A stretch of DNA of 64,000 bases from Archegozetes longisetosus (Eukaryota; Arthropoda; Arachnida; Sarcoptiformes; Trhypochthoniidae), in contig JAEMBT020000009.1 in NCBI GenBank assembly GCA_018873245.2, positions 3,746,242 through 3,810,241 of the forward strand, written 5' to 3'. Positions 19,197-30,743 of the stretch are shown piece by piece. Every line of letters begins with the position of its first letter. The stretch's first letter is position 1. The position numbers were made by a program, and so were the translations under genes. The notes below the pieces were generated by a model. It was not told the origin of the DNA. It did no database searches and saw only the letters and a list, made by a program, of their open reading frames with translations.

Positions 19197-21740
19197 ATGG
19201 ATTCAAATAGAGATGAATTTACGATTCGACGGATGGAAGAAAAAGATATAAACGGAGCGCTTATATGTTTCACATCTCATGGCTTAGAAGAAAGTGTTTC
19301 AACTCTAAAAGCTTTTTATGAATGCGATCCTAACGCCTTTTATGTGGCCGTCAGTAATAGTGATGGTGAGTATGCATAACAAGATAATAAAATAAAATAC
19401 ATTATAATTACAAAGATTTTTTATATGTTAATTAAAAATCAAGAGATATTACTTTTAGGAATTGTAAAATCATTTGAGACAATAAATCAATTTTTATAGT
19501 GATTTTGCGTATAAGACATTTAGTGAGAATAGGCTCTTATTCTTATTGAGTTGAAGTTTTTTCCTACAATTTGCTGACAAATCAATTTCTGTATTCACGC
19601 TTCCTTCTCTTATTCTAACAGCTACTTTGCTCTACTTTAATGTTTTTTCTCTCAGTTTATCATTACATTTATTCAATTTTGTTACCATAGAAGCGTTTCG
19701 CTCGAATATGGTTTCAGTTTTAGTTAGATGTCACGTTTCTTCAAATCTCTGTTCAACGGAGCTTCAGCTTAATTATGGCAGATAATTATAGTGAATTCTT
19801 AGATTCTTAATTATCAGCTACATAATTTATTTCACGCTTCTCATTCGCTTAAATAATTCTTTATTATTCAAGACCTGTAGCCATTGAATGATATTGTTTA
19901 TAAGTTATTCATTAAGAAAAGCAGTTGAATTACACGCTAGTACTCGGACATCATTTTTTAATCTTTTAAGCTCATAAGATTCTATTAAGTTTCTTTTCTT
20001 CTATTTAAAATAATTACCAGCTTATAACTAGAGGATGATTCGAGAGTCGAAACTCTCGAGAATTTTCAAAAATAAATAAATAAGTAATATAAATAAATAA
20101 TATAAATTTGAGACCAATCGTTAACTTATTAAAGATATTTTCGTAGTAATTTTTGAAGGTCTGTAAAACACTTCTATTTTGCGAGAATTGATATGTAAAA
20201 CACCTTTATATGCGAAAGTCTGACAAAACATATGTTATGCTGATATGAAAAAGCGTTCAGCTTTAAATCCAAATTTAGTCATTGTTTCTTAATAAAAATT
20301 ATAAACACTTTAATAAGTAATTGTTTTTTAATAAACATATCATATTGTTTCTATAGTATTCGAAGAATAAATAAAGAATTTGATAATATTTATTTATTTC
20401 CACTCTATAAAAAATTCGAGATTCTCGATCTTGATCGAGAGTTGAAGCTCGAGACTCGAGAGTAGAGACTCTCAGAAAAACCATCCTCTACTTATAATAA
20501 AACCGTTTAAGCTTTTTAGATCTTATTTGATGAGCTTTTGGAACAAACTTATCCACACAAATCAATTTAATATTTAAGACTGTCCAAGATAAAAGTATAA
20601 AAATTGAGGATTTTCCAATTATCTTTGATCAATAAATAATTCAGTTTAACTTTGGCACTTTTAAAGCTTGGGAACAATTTGAGTCAGACTTGCATTTTCT
20701 AAAACTAATTACTATTTTGTAAGAACTGTAAGCACTTAGTACATATATAATTTACAACTTAACTAGTATTACTTATAAATTTTGCATTTTTTCATATCTT
20801 GATCAATTTAATAATTTAAAAATCTTCCGAAAAACTAAGACTTAAGCACAAAAATTCTCTTCGAAAAATGTAAGCACTTAGTAATCTCATAAAACAGGGC
20901 TTAAAATGAAATTTTCAACTAATTCTATTCAAATATTGTTTAATTCAATGACTTCCTTCAGCTATTTAAATTTATCTATACTGCATTTCAGGTCGAATAA
21001 TAGGTGTTTGTGGTTCGCCGGTGACTACACATTCATCAGGATTTTTAGGGTTGTATGGAGTCAATAAAGAATATCAAAATAGAGGGATTGGAAAGAAACT
21101 ATTTAATCTCTGTATGAAACACATTGGAGATAGAAATTGCGGATTGCATGCAGTTCCTGATAAGCTGTCTATGTATCAGAATAAGGCTGGATTCAGTATA
21201 AGCGAAGGACGAGCTATGGTTGTGTTCGAAGGCATTCCTAAAAATATAGACAATCTTAATGTTGCACTCAATCATAACCTCATAATCAGAGAACTTAAGC
21301 AAGACAACCACAACTTGTTGTCAAAAATTATAAAATATGATACGAAAGTACACGAAGATAATCGTGAAAAGTTATTGACTTTTACTTTTAATACTGAAGA
21401 TTATTATACAGTTGTTATCGTAGATGAAAATAATGATCAAGTTTATGGTTATGGATGTATTCGACCGAATTCTATTGGTCAAGCCATGATAGGACCTGTT
21501 TATGCAGATAATGACACTATCGCTCAAGTATTGATATATCATTTGATCAAAAACTGCAAAATATCGCAAACTAAAGGTTTGCTTTACATGACAATCGACT
21601 CTTCGGATTATGGTGTGAAGATTGCGCAAAAGCTGGATCTTGTCGAACATGAGAGGTGTCAACGAGTTTTCACCAAATATGTGATACCTGCAAACTATCA
21701 GCTTATCTATTGCATACATTCACCGAATTTTTCACTATAG
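19197..21740 (+). CDS. GNAT-family N-acetyltransferase, two-domain (exons 19197-19365, 20992-21740)
   Basis: ATG at 19,197 opens MDSNRDEFTIRRMEEKDING, the usual beta-strand/alpha-helix start of a GNAT fold. Exon 1 ends in ...NSDG at GTGAGT (phase 1); exon 2 begins after TTTCAG with RIIGVCGSPVTTHSSG. The acetyl-CoA motif A is QNRGIGKKLF (Q/RxxGxG). The C-terminal part (TVVIVDENNDQVYGYGCIRP...) resembles the second half of YitH/HolE-type acetyltransferases seen in many arthropods. Predicted length is 305 residues, no signal peptide, cytosolic. The substrate is unknown. The 1.6-kb intron carries a hAT-like MITE. A decayed tandem copy lies 1-2 kb upstream. Confidence 0.88.
20029..20490. mobile_element. 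hAT-like MITE in the GNAT intron
   Basis: Ends TAGAGGATGATT and the inverted TAGAGGATGGTT, followed on both sides by GAGAGTC/CTCGAG-rich subterminal repeats. The 8-bp flanks CTTATAAC (20,021-20,028) and CTTATAAT (20,491-20,498) match at seven positions. TAGAG ends with an 8-bp duplication fit hAT. Length 462 bp, AT-rich non-coding interior. Confidence 0.88.
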
Positions 21741-22139
21741 TATTCAATTATATAGGATATTTTTTCAATTTTTACGTAGCCAAAAAATTACTTGTATTTA
21801 AATAGCATTTAATTTTTCAACAGAATTTCACTTTATCGTAATTAAAACTTTAGATATTTGAAAAAGTTGCTAATCGTTTGCAGAAAAATACTGCCAAATT
21901 ATTAGCTTATAATAGAAATTCTAAAGAAATTTCATTTATTCTTATGTATCATGTTAACATCGTTTAGATATTTTCACAACGTAATTAATATTTTCAATCA
22001 TTTAATTAAACTAGATCAAAGCGGAACACTAGTGATCTAATTTTATCAGTTCTCACCAAAGTTTCAATATTTCCATTGAACTAATAAATATACATCATTT
22101 TCTATAGTCCTTGGAATATTTTACAAGTAGTCGAAGATA

Positions 22140-23440
22140 TATTCTTAACGATGGATATTAAATGAGAAACTTCACAAAACTCAATCGGAAAAATACTAGC
22201 AAACCATTCATCTGCAAGAAATCGACTCAGAGTTAAAACGACTAGTTAAGTTTGAGTCAATTAAACGATGACTTAGTTAATTTAAACCTAGAACTGAGAA
22301 CTATTATTTAAGTGCTTTGTATATTTCATATTTTTCTTTATTATAATGTAATAATTTCTGAATCTTCAATTTTTCTGCAAAATTCAAAGCGCTACGGGGC
22401 AGATCATAAAGCAGTTGCTTTTAATGAAAAGTGCCAATAATAGCCAATAAAATACATCTGGCTAAGAATATATCGCTTTTATCATATATCCCAGTTTGCC
22501 ACAATTTTCTGGAGATAAACAATTAAAAATGCACGTTGGGCAATGATGAATCATCTGAATCGGCGAATCTGATTCTTTGTGTATTTTTGAATTACTAAAG
22601 TCTGAGATTCTAGATATGTGACGATCTTGCCTCCATCTACGATTTTTAATGAATTAACTTTATTGTTTAAAAATAATAGAATTTTCTCTAGTTTCATAAC
22701 TCCATGTACTATATCTATACGATGCAAGTGATTGACTCTATCAGCTAATTCTCTAAATTCTCCAAATATCTTACCTCCATTTCTTTCATCTTTAATAACT
22801 TTTAGCTCCGGAACTATTTCTCTTTCGTAAAGCATTAAACATAGTTCCGAGTATTAAGCATTCTTGGGATAATTCTCTCTCTATATAAGCTTTATAATGA
22901 TCTCGATTTACACATACATTAAATAACTAAGAATACTTTTGTACTCCAAACTTATCGATTATTTTACCATATTTATTTTATAACAGTATAAAATTTAAAA
23001 CTTGAAAACAATCAAAATTCAATAAGTTTAAAGTCTTAATGATTTTCTTGAAAAAGTGATAAGATACAACTTTTAGATCAATCGTTATCCTGTTCTCTGA
23101 AATAAACAGATAGGCTCTTGCTTTCATTTCGCAATCAACTCGAATCAATACTTCTGATCCCTACTTCAATGACTTTTGACAACTAATTTATTAGCCAGTT
23201 ATTTTATATCCCATAAATTGACAGGAATAAAGTCTCTAAACAAATTTAGCTTCCTGTGAATCTAATATAGATTTGTCAAGGCATCTAGTCATCTGACTCA
23301 TTAGTAATTTCAATATTATCATTAGAACCGTTATATTGTTGCTGAGCTCTATAACTACCTCCAGAACTCACTAAAACATCCATCTTTTCTGACTTCTAAC
23401 GTATTAATAGCTTTTAAATGAGCCTTGCTCAATTGAGTTT
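22140..23440 (-). pseudogene. Kinase pseudogene 1 (3' of intact copy)
   Basis: Fragments collinear with the intact kinase: LSRFLADEWF at about 22,210-22,260, HRIDIVHGVMKLEKIL at about 22,670-22,730 (the catalytic HGDLKLENIL has become HGVMKLEKIL, Asp lost), and 23,100-23,440 similar to the exon-1 end around the VAIK region. Frames change between fragments and the activation segment is missing. It is a decayed tandem duplicate. Confidence 0.8.
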
Positions 23441-23672
23441 ATCACTTGTTTGAAGACTTAATCTCCTCTATACCAAATATGTCTTATTGAAAATAATTCG
23501 AAACATTAAACGATTATTTGAATGCATTTTCATAATACTAATTAGCATATGAAGAAAATTCTTACACAAAGCAGATAAAAGAAAATAGTTGAAGCATAAA
23601 AACATTTTTAATAGCTTGCACTAAAATTTCAATTTTTGAACTCAGTTCTGAGTCTATGGATACTCATCTTTT

Positions 23673-25130
23673 TCAATAATAGTCTTTTGCATACGTTTTC
23701 TCGAGAACAGTCGAACAACTTTTAAAACTGGACAGTGAATGAGAAACTTGATCGAATTCGCGAGAATGATGTATTTTAAACCATTCATCTGCAAGAAATC
23801 GATCCAAAGATATACGACTTGTTGGGTTTGGATCGAGAATTCTGAGCAATACTTGCCTTAATTTTAGAGGTAAACTACTGCATAAATGCATTGTATAACT
23901 AATATCTCTCTTCATTTTAGTACAATATCTTTTGAACTTTGCCATTTTTTCTGCAAAATCTGGTGAACCAATTGATGGGCTATCGAATGGTGGTTCGTAG
24001 GGGCGAGCACCTAAGAGCATGGATAGTAAACAACAGCCCAACGAGAATATATCGGCTTTTATCATATCGTATTCTGGTTCGTCATACGATTCTGGCGCCG
24101 CGTATCTAAGAGTACACTTTGGACGATTATGTATTATCTGATTCTGTTGGTCCAAATCTTTTCGCATTTTTGCATTACTAAAGTCTGTGATTTTAGGCAA
24201 CCATCGGTTATATATCAAGGTATGGGACTTTTGTGCCGGAATATTACTAAATATTAGAATATTCTCTAGTTTGAGATCTCCGTGTGCTATACCTGAACGA
24301 TGCAAAAAGTTGAGTCCTTTAGTGATTCCACAAATCAAGTGTCTTGCCTCTAGTTCTTCCATTTGTTCCCAAATCCAATTCCCAGAACTATTTTTCTTCT
24401 GGAAAGCATGAAATAGGTCTCCAAATATTGATAACTCGCTCACAATATAAGCTCTATTATAAGATTGATTGACATGAACTGCGTGAAAGTTTAGTATATG
24501 TTTGTGCTTCAAGTTTATCAATTGACTTATGATATTTACTGAAAATAAAAGCATGAATACTACTAGAAATTCAATAGATCAAATGATTTTTTTCAGAACG
24601 GAATATGTGACACCTTTCATAGACTCACTTATCTCGTTCTTCAATAAAAACATTCATATCATACTTTCGTTTCTAAATGAAACTGAATTCGTATTTCTGA
24701 CTCCTATCTTAATAACTTTTATGGCAACGAATTCATTGTCAGGTTTTCTCACAGCCGAATGGACAGAACCATACGCCCCAGAAGATAATGAACTCTTAAA
24801 TTCATAGAAATTCGGTACAAGTTGACGAACAAACTTATAGTCACTTGTATCCAATCCATGAATTTGTAAAGTCGTCAGTCCATCATCTGATTCACTGCTA
24901 GTTGATGTTATTGAAGAATCACTTTCTGATAAATAACTATCATTTGCTGTTAAAGTATCACTATTTGTATTATAATAAATGCTAAACTCATGTTCAGGAC
25001 AAGGAAATCCTCCAGAACTAGGATTAACTTCTATTTCCGCTCCAATTTCTTGTGCAATCATTCTTTCAAAATACATATCTTGATTTTGTGTTTTGCTGGT
25101 CTCGAGAGTTGACTGACTCGAAAGTTCCAT
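23673..25130 (-). CDS. Serine/threonine-kinase-like protein with HGD and DFS motifs (exons 25130-24665, 24538-23673)
   Basis: 443 residues. Exon 1 (ATG at 25,130) gives an acidic, Ser-rich N-tail of about 100 residues, then LSSGAYGSV (glycine loop lacking the first Gly), VAIKVIKIG (catalytic Lys) and FRNE. Splicing at GTATGA/TTTCAG (126-bp intron, phase 1) makes RNEINIISQLINLKHKHIL, an intact alpha-C helix with its Glu. Exon 2 has IAHGDLKLENIL (HRD to HGD), KITDFSNAK (DFG to DFS), AAPESYDEPEYDMIKADIFSLG (APE, DxxSxG) and an alpha-I-like C-lobe ending SRISLDRFLADEWF. Lys, alpha-C Glu and both Asp are present, so activity is possible, but the DFS change is unusual. No signal peptide or membrane segment. 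Family assignment beyond CAMK/SNF1-like Ser/Thr kinase is not possible by eye. Confidence 0.85.
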
Positions 25131-25679
25131 GATTTTGCGGCCCGGACAAGAAATATTTAAATGTTATGAATAAGAATCTTTTAATTTCATTCTCTAATTT
25201 CTACAACAATCAGAGTAACAATAACTTTTTATAATTTAAAAATTTTTAATTTTCCATTATTTATTTTTGTTCAAATGATTTTCTCAATTTTCAAACTGTA
25301 TTTTACTCTTGATCAAAATGATTTTTCCTAGCTTTGAGTAAAATTCAAGTAAAAGTTGAAAAGTTTAAGCTTAATGAGGGCCACAGTCGATAGTTTATTT
25401 TTGAACCAGTCATTATTCCTAACTTTTAAGTAATTTAATTGATTAATAAAAATATCAAGCAAATGATACATTTTTTAAAGAGACTAAATTTCACAAAATT
25501 ATGAAATATAATCAACTTCTATAACAAATTATATGATTTTGCACGAGTCTTCCTATAATTTTGTGTTCATAATAACATGAAATGAAACTAAAGAGATTTT
25601 TAATAATAACAAGATATTAAAATTAATTAGTCTCTAAATAGTAGTCACAAAAGTTTTAATATTCCAAATATATCTTTGA

Positions 25680-26480
25680 ATCAATAACCATGTGCATATT
25701 CTGGCACATCATTAACCAACCATAAAGAATGAGAGACATCTTGTAATTCACTCGAAAGATAGTTACTGAACCGTTCATCTGCAAGAAATCGATCCAAAGC
25801 TATATGACTTTTAAGATTGAGATCGAGATATTTAAGCAACAATTGCTTTAATTAAGGAGACAATCCATAGCATAAGCAATTATTATAGCTCATATCTTTC
25901 TTCATTTTTGTAGAATATTTTTTATGTTTCATTAGTTTTCGACTCATCTTAGGCAGATAATCGAATACTTTGAGGATTAGCACTTGGAAGAATGACTCAT
26001 AAACAACAGGCAATTGAAAATATATCGGTTTTTACCACATTATGCTCTAGTTTATCATTAGGTTCAGGCGACACATGGTTTATAGTACATGTCGTACAAG
26101 TACGTGTTAACTGATTCGGTGAATCTAGCTCCTTACGTATTCTTGAATTACTCAAGTCTGTAATTTTAGATACAAAACGATTGTCTATCTCGGTTCTTTC
26201 TGAAAGTTGAGAGTAATCTGCATTTGGATTCCAAGATGACAGAATGATCTCTAGTTTCAGATCTCTGTATGGCATACCTATGCTATGCAAGTAATTAAGT
26301 ACTTGTGTTTATTCAGATGGTGAAACTTCTCTATTCTTTTTCTGATAATTCTACTCAAACTCTTTGTTCAAAATTGTTATATTCTTGTGATGTCCAAAAA
26401 GGATCTCTGACATGTGGTAATACACTCACAATATAACATTATTTTCATAACTAATTGCTCCATAAAAACCAAGTTTTTGT
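25680..26480 (-). pseudogene. Kinase pseudogene 2 (5' of intact copy)
   Basis: 26,290-25,997 reads MHSIGMPYRDLKLEIIL...KITDLSNSRIRKELD...HNVVKTDIFSIACCL, the catalytic loop to alpha-F of the neighbouring kinase, here YRD and DLS. It stops there, and the C-lobe (RFLADERF region near 25,770) is in other frames with stops. An upstream fragment lies near 26,400-26,460. No glycine-loop exon was found. Tandem duplicate of the 23,673 gene. Confidence 0.82.
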
Positions 26481-26654
26481 ATTGAATTGTACACTTAAAA
26501 CACATCTTAAACTACGTGCGTGTCAAGTGAAATTTGGATAATGGTCATTAAGCATGTGCTTTACGTAATAAAATAGAATGCAAAAAATTTATTTTTAAAT
26601 TAATTATATAATTGTAAAATCTTTTCTATGTTTAAATGTATCTATTTATTTGCT

Positions 26655-27424
26655 TTAATATGTGCTTTTATAGTAACAATATTTATCACTAATGAAAAAT
26701 TGATGTTTTCCTAAGAACTTTACCCTGCAATAATCCATTGCAACGTTTTCGTATGCGTTTTCTGCTTCTATCAATCGATATAGCAAAATTTCATTACTAA
26801 CAGATGAATCAGATGGAAGAGTATTCCAAAAAGTATCCAGGATATAACTACGAAAATCCTTGTTTACTATCTTCTCAAACAACAAATCACGGAATTCGCA
26901 TTTTTCTTCATCTGAGCCTAAATAGATCACAACAAACCTTCTTTTTAAGAAGAACCCGTATAACAATTCATATTCTACATTGCCTAATGATAGCACATAC
27001 CCAGGTATCAACTCTTTCGAGAAGCTCTCCAAATATCTCGCCTCAGATTTTTTCGAAATAACAAATGTTAAGGAAAGGGAACGATCAATCCATTTACTCA
27101 TCGATTTTTAACGCAATAACCCAAATCCACTGATTCGACGTCGAAATTCTTGTTTGAGTAGTTCCTCAATCTTAGTTTTTCAGAGACCTTTACTGCAGAT
27201 TCTTTATCGACCCAACAAAATGTAAAGTAAGAGTACAATGGGATGTATAGATCACGCTCACTGATTCCCAAATAATAATTACGCATAGCCTTTCGAGATT
27301 TAGTAAATGAGACAACATCTTCACTTAAATTGTATGCTAAGTTTATGAGTCTTTCTGTTACCTCCGTTGGACTGATGTCAAATATCACTCCTTTCCGAAT
27401 CATCTCTTCTATTATTCTAATCAT
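26655..27424 (-). CDS. Unrecognised protein, interrupted by one apparent base deletion
   Basis: Two minus-strand reading frames, 27,424-27,098 (108 codons, ATG) and 27,101-26,655 (148 codons), overlap by four bases (ATGA). The junction has a five-A run; one more A would make a single open frame of about 255 residues that reads through VKKSMSKWIDRS. The product is mixed alpha/beta-looking and rich in aromatic and charged residues, with no signal peptide and no motif I recognise. A single gene with a homopolymer deletion (real or from assembly) is more likely than two overlapping eukaryotic genes. I do not know its function. It sits upstream of the kinase cluster, same strand. Confidence 0.5.
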
Positions 27425-27429
27425 TTCAC

Positions 27430-30400
27430 AAACAACAATAAGTAAACTTATTCCTCTTCAAATACGTATGAACCGAATATCGAGAATTCATATTTGGTGT
27501 GAATTATCGCATAGTATTCACTGTTCTCATATTTTGACTATTTTTTCGCTTATATTTGCACAAAAGAACATAGTTCGAGAAGCTTTCTTCAACCAAAGTT
27601 ATTTCCTTTAAAAATCGCTGCATTATTTTGAATTTTGTACTGCATTGTTGCAAATCTGATAAAATTTAAATAAATAAATATTTAGTAAATTCTAACGGAT
27701 CTTTAATTTGAAAGTTAAGTCAAAATATCTTTATAACATTTTTTTGCTTCAGCAATTTTGATAAAAAGTTAGTATTAACAAGGCCAAGAGTGAGTCCGAA
27801 TTTGAACTTTTATCAATAAGAGATAAAAAAATAAAAATAGTGTTTAGCACTGGTAGCATCACTTTTATTGTTGTCATATTATTTAATTTCCAGAAATAAT
27901 CTCTTCATTTAGACACTATCTAAACTTTTGAGTTGATGAGAGTAAACTAAAATTCTATGCGTAAGCAAACGAGGATGCATAGGTATCAGCAGTACTATTT
28001 CACTATATTTTAAAGTACAGCTTCTTTCTTTGAAATATGCTTAAATCCAGGACTATGAGTGATACACCCAGATCAAAACTAAAAGGATTTTCATATAATA
28101 AAAGTTTAATATTATTGTTTATAGTTTAATAGTTCAAAAACTTTTATCAAAAACGCTTAGACTCTTAACAAAAATCTTTTTATTACTAATAGCCACGCCA
28201 AAGTTTGTTTAACAACAAGTAACAAAAAACGAGCAAAGACTAACTTAATACTTAGTTGAAGCTCTACTTTTATCAATAACGTTTTGAGTCACTTTAACGT
28301 TATTAAATTTTCTTATCAAAGAATTATGAGTAAACCAAAGCATGTTTTACCGCCTAATATTGTTCCTATCAATTTTATAACTTTCCCCTCAAAAAACAAC
28401 TCCTTACGCATCGTTTCCGAACTTTTCCAGGCATATTTCACGGAAACAGGCTGTTATGTATTACATGTTTAAATGCGTTCAACCAATCAATGTCCACACA
28501 TGTCAACTAAATGAGCTATAAAAAAGCCAAATGACTCTAGAGATGCTGTCAAGCTTGAAATTCAAAATCCACCAGTGGCAGCACCCTACGGATATATATC
28601 AAATGTCAGAAGCTATCTTGAAATTATTGTCATAAACGATAAAATAAATAACGGTTTCGATATTAATGCTTACTTATCTGTCACTCTAGTTATCGAGCTG
28701 TTCAAAATTCTTTTCATATTTATCTTCGGAGCAAGACCGTAGAAGATTTCGATGAGGCTTCCACCGATTCCAGTATTGATGTCGATATTAGGTACTAATG
28801 GATAATATTCCGACTTTGATTCTGAGTCGAAATTCGACTCGAATTAAGCTTAAAATAAAGTTTAATTAAACTAATGATAATTTTGATTAAGTTTTGAACT
28901 TATTTTTATTTATATTTTAAAGACATTTTTGTTGCAATACGATTTAACTTGAAAAACCGAGCCATTGACTGTAATGAAGAATGTTATGACTTTGATTTTT
29001 ATCAAAATCTTTTTGGATTGATTACTATATAGATGACTTACGTATTGCTTTTATTTATATTATTCTGATTTGGATTAATGCGCGACTCTTTGAATAAGTT
29101 ATATGATTTTATATTTTATTAATAATGAATTTTTAAAATTGTTTCTTTTAAATTTACAATCAGTTCAATACTTTTTTCTCGAATTATTCATGCTTTACTT
29201 AAACAAAATTAATAAGGTTTAGAAGTTTTAGATTTTCTATGTATTAAGCATATGATTTTTGCATAGATTAAAATCTGAATTAGAGAGATTTGTCTCTAAT
29301 ATGCGCTAAAAATTTAGGTATTAATTGACCTAAACCTTGAATAAAATTTGAAGCTTATTATCATAATATAAAAATAGTAATACATATTTATTGCATATAA
29401 TTATAGTAAAGGTATTACGAAAATAATTTTGTAATATTTTTTAAGTTCTCAAGTGCAAAACAAACTTTTGATTCTGTTTGAAACTTTTAATTACTTAATT
29501 ACAAGGAAAATCCTGTCAAAAGACATATTTTAATAGAGAAAAACATTATCAGAATTAGTATAAAAAACATTTTCAAAAGTTTTTAAAACCAAAGCTTTGA
29601 TGAAAATTGAAGTCTTTTAGACTTGGGTCTAAAGCTATAGACTAACTGAATAGCAAAAAGTGGTGACCAAAGTCACTCATAGAGTACCTTCTGTTATGAA
29701 GACTGGCCAACTGGTTTACCATAAGTACACCAGTTGATCAGTCACTCATTTTACAAGATTTTCGTCGGTTTTATATTATTTTTTTTAAATTTTTAAATTA
29801 AGAAGTTTTGAAGGTATAAGTGTTTTATTTTGTTTGCTTTCTTTGTTGCAGTCAACCAGTGCTGACGACTGATTTCAGAGCATCGACTGTTCTCATGAGT
29901 ATGCGGATCACCACAAAAACTCTTAACAATGTCTCCTCTTATATAGTGTCCAAAACTTGATTTTCTTAACATTACAGTTTGTAAACGTTTTTACTAACGA
30001 TATAGGCCTCAAAAACTTGTTTTATAGAAGTTTCAATAAGTTTATCATAAGAAATATGTTTTATATCTTAAAAATTGTTGTTAAGATTTCTATTATTTGC
30101 TCTGATATATGTTTAAATCTATATAAATTACAATCCCATTCGAGTTCATGTCAAATACAGTTTAGTATTTTGTTTAGAAAAACTTTATTTAACCATCGAA
30201 TCATATCGTCTAAACTCTATTAAAATTCAGTCAAAATATTCTTATCTTATCCATAAATAAAAGCTTTGCTAAGTTTAAACTTGACTCAAAGTCTAGTTAT
30301 AAGTCTTTAATAAGTTTTTAATCTAGAATTCATAATAGCGTTTAGTTGTATTATTGATTATTAACATAAGTACTGTTTGTGATATCGCAGTTTTAACACG

Positions 30401-30743
30401 TTTAGATATACATAGTCTGCGTTTATAACATATTGTCAAGTCGTAGAAAGGTTTAGTAATTTTGTCTCATTTACGCTACTTTCAAAAGATGTCATTCAAT
30501 GTCATGTCAAGTGTTTTCAACTGTAGTTGCACTCGAGCACTAGACTGTTAATACTTTTTATGTCATCGAAGATGTTGCACTTTTTCAAGTACAGATATCA
30601 GTATTGCTGACAGGAAGTGATAAGTCACAGAAAGGTTTAAAAGTTGAAGTTGATGTACTCTGTTTCATTGCCAAATATTGTTAAATGTATTTATATTTAA
30701 CATAAACTATAAATATAGTTATAGTAAATATTATATTAAAATA
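27430..30743. other. Gene-free AT-rich stretch
   Basis: No convincing gene. At 28,330-28,470 (plus) a short frame reads MSKPKHVLPPNIVPINF, and at about 28,550-28,735 another reads VKLEIQNPPVAAPYGYISN; they are in different frames with no obvious splice sites and may be a decayed gene, unidentified. The rest shows stops in all frames. Confidence 0.45.

Noticed and set aside
26655..27424. ATGA overlap as a sign of a bacterial or viral operon
   Set aside because: A single missing A in an A5 run explains the overlap, and similar one-base breaks occur in other genes of the window. No neighbouring prokaryotic or viral features.
28284..28472. 62-codon plus-strand frame
   Set aside because: Possible debris of a gene, but there are no splice partners, no recognisable motif and the following open piece is in another frame. 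Mentioned only in the intergenic entry.
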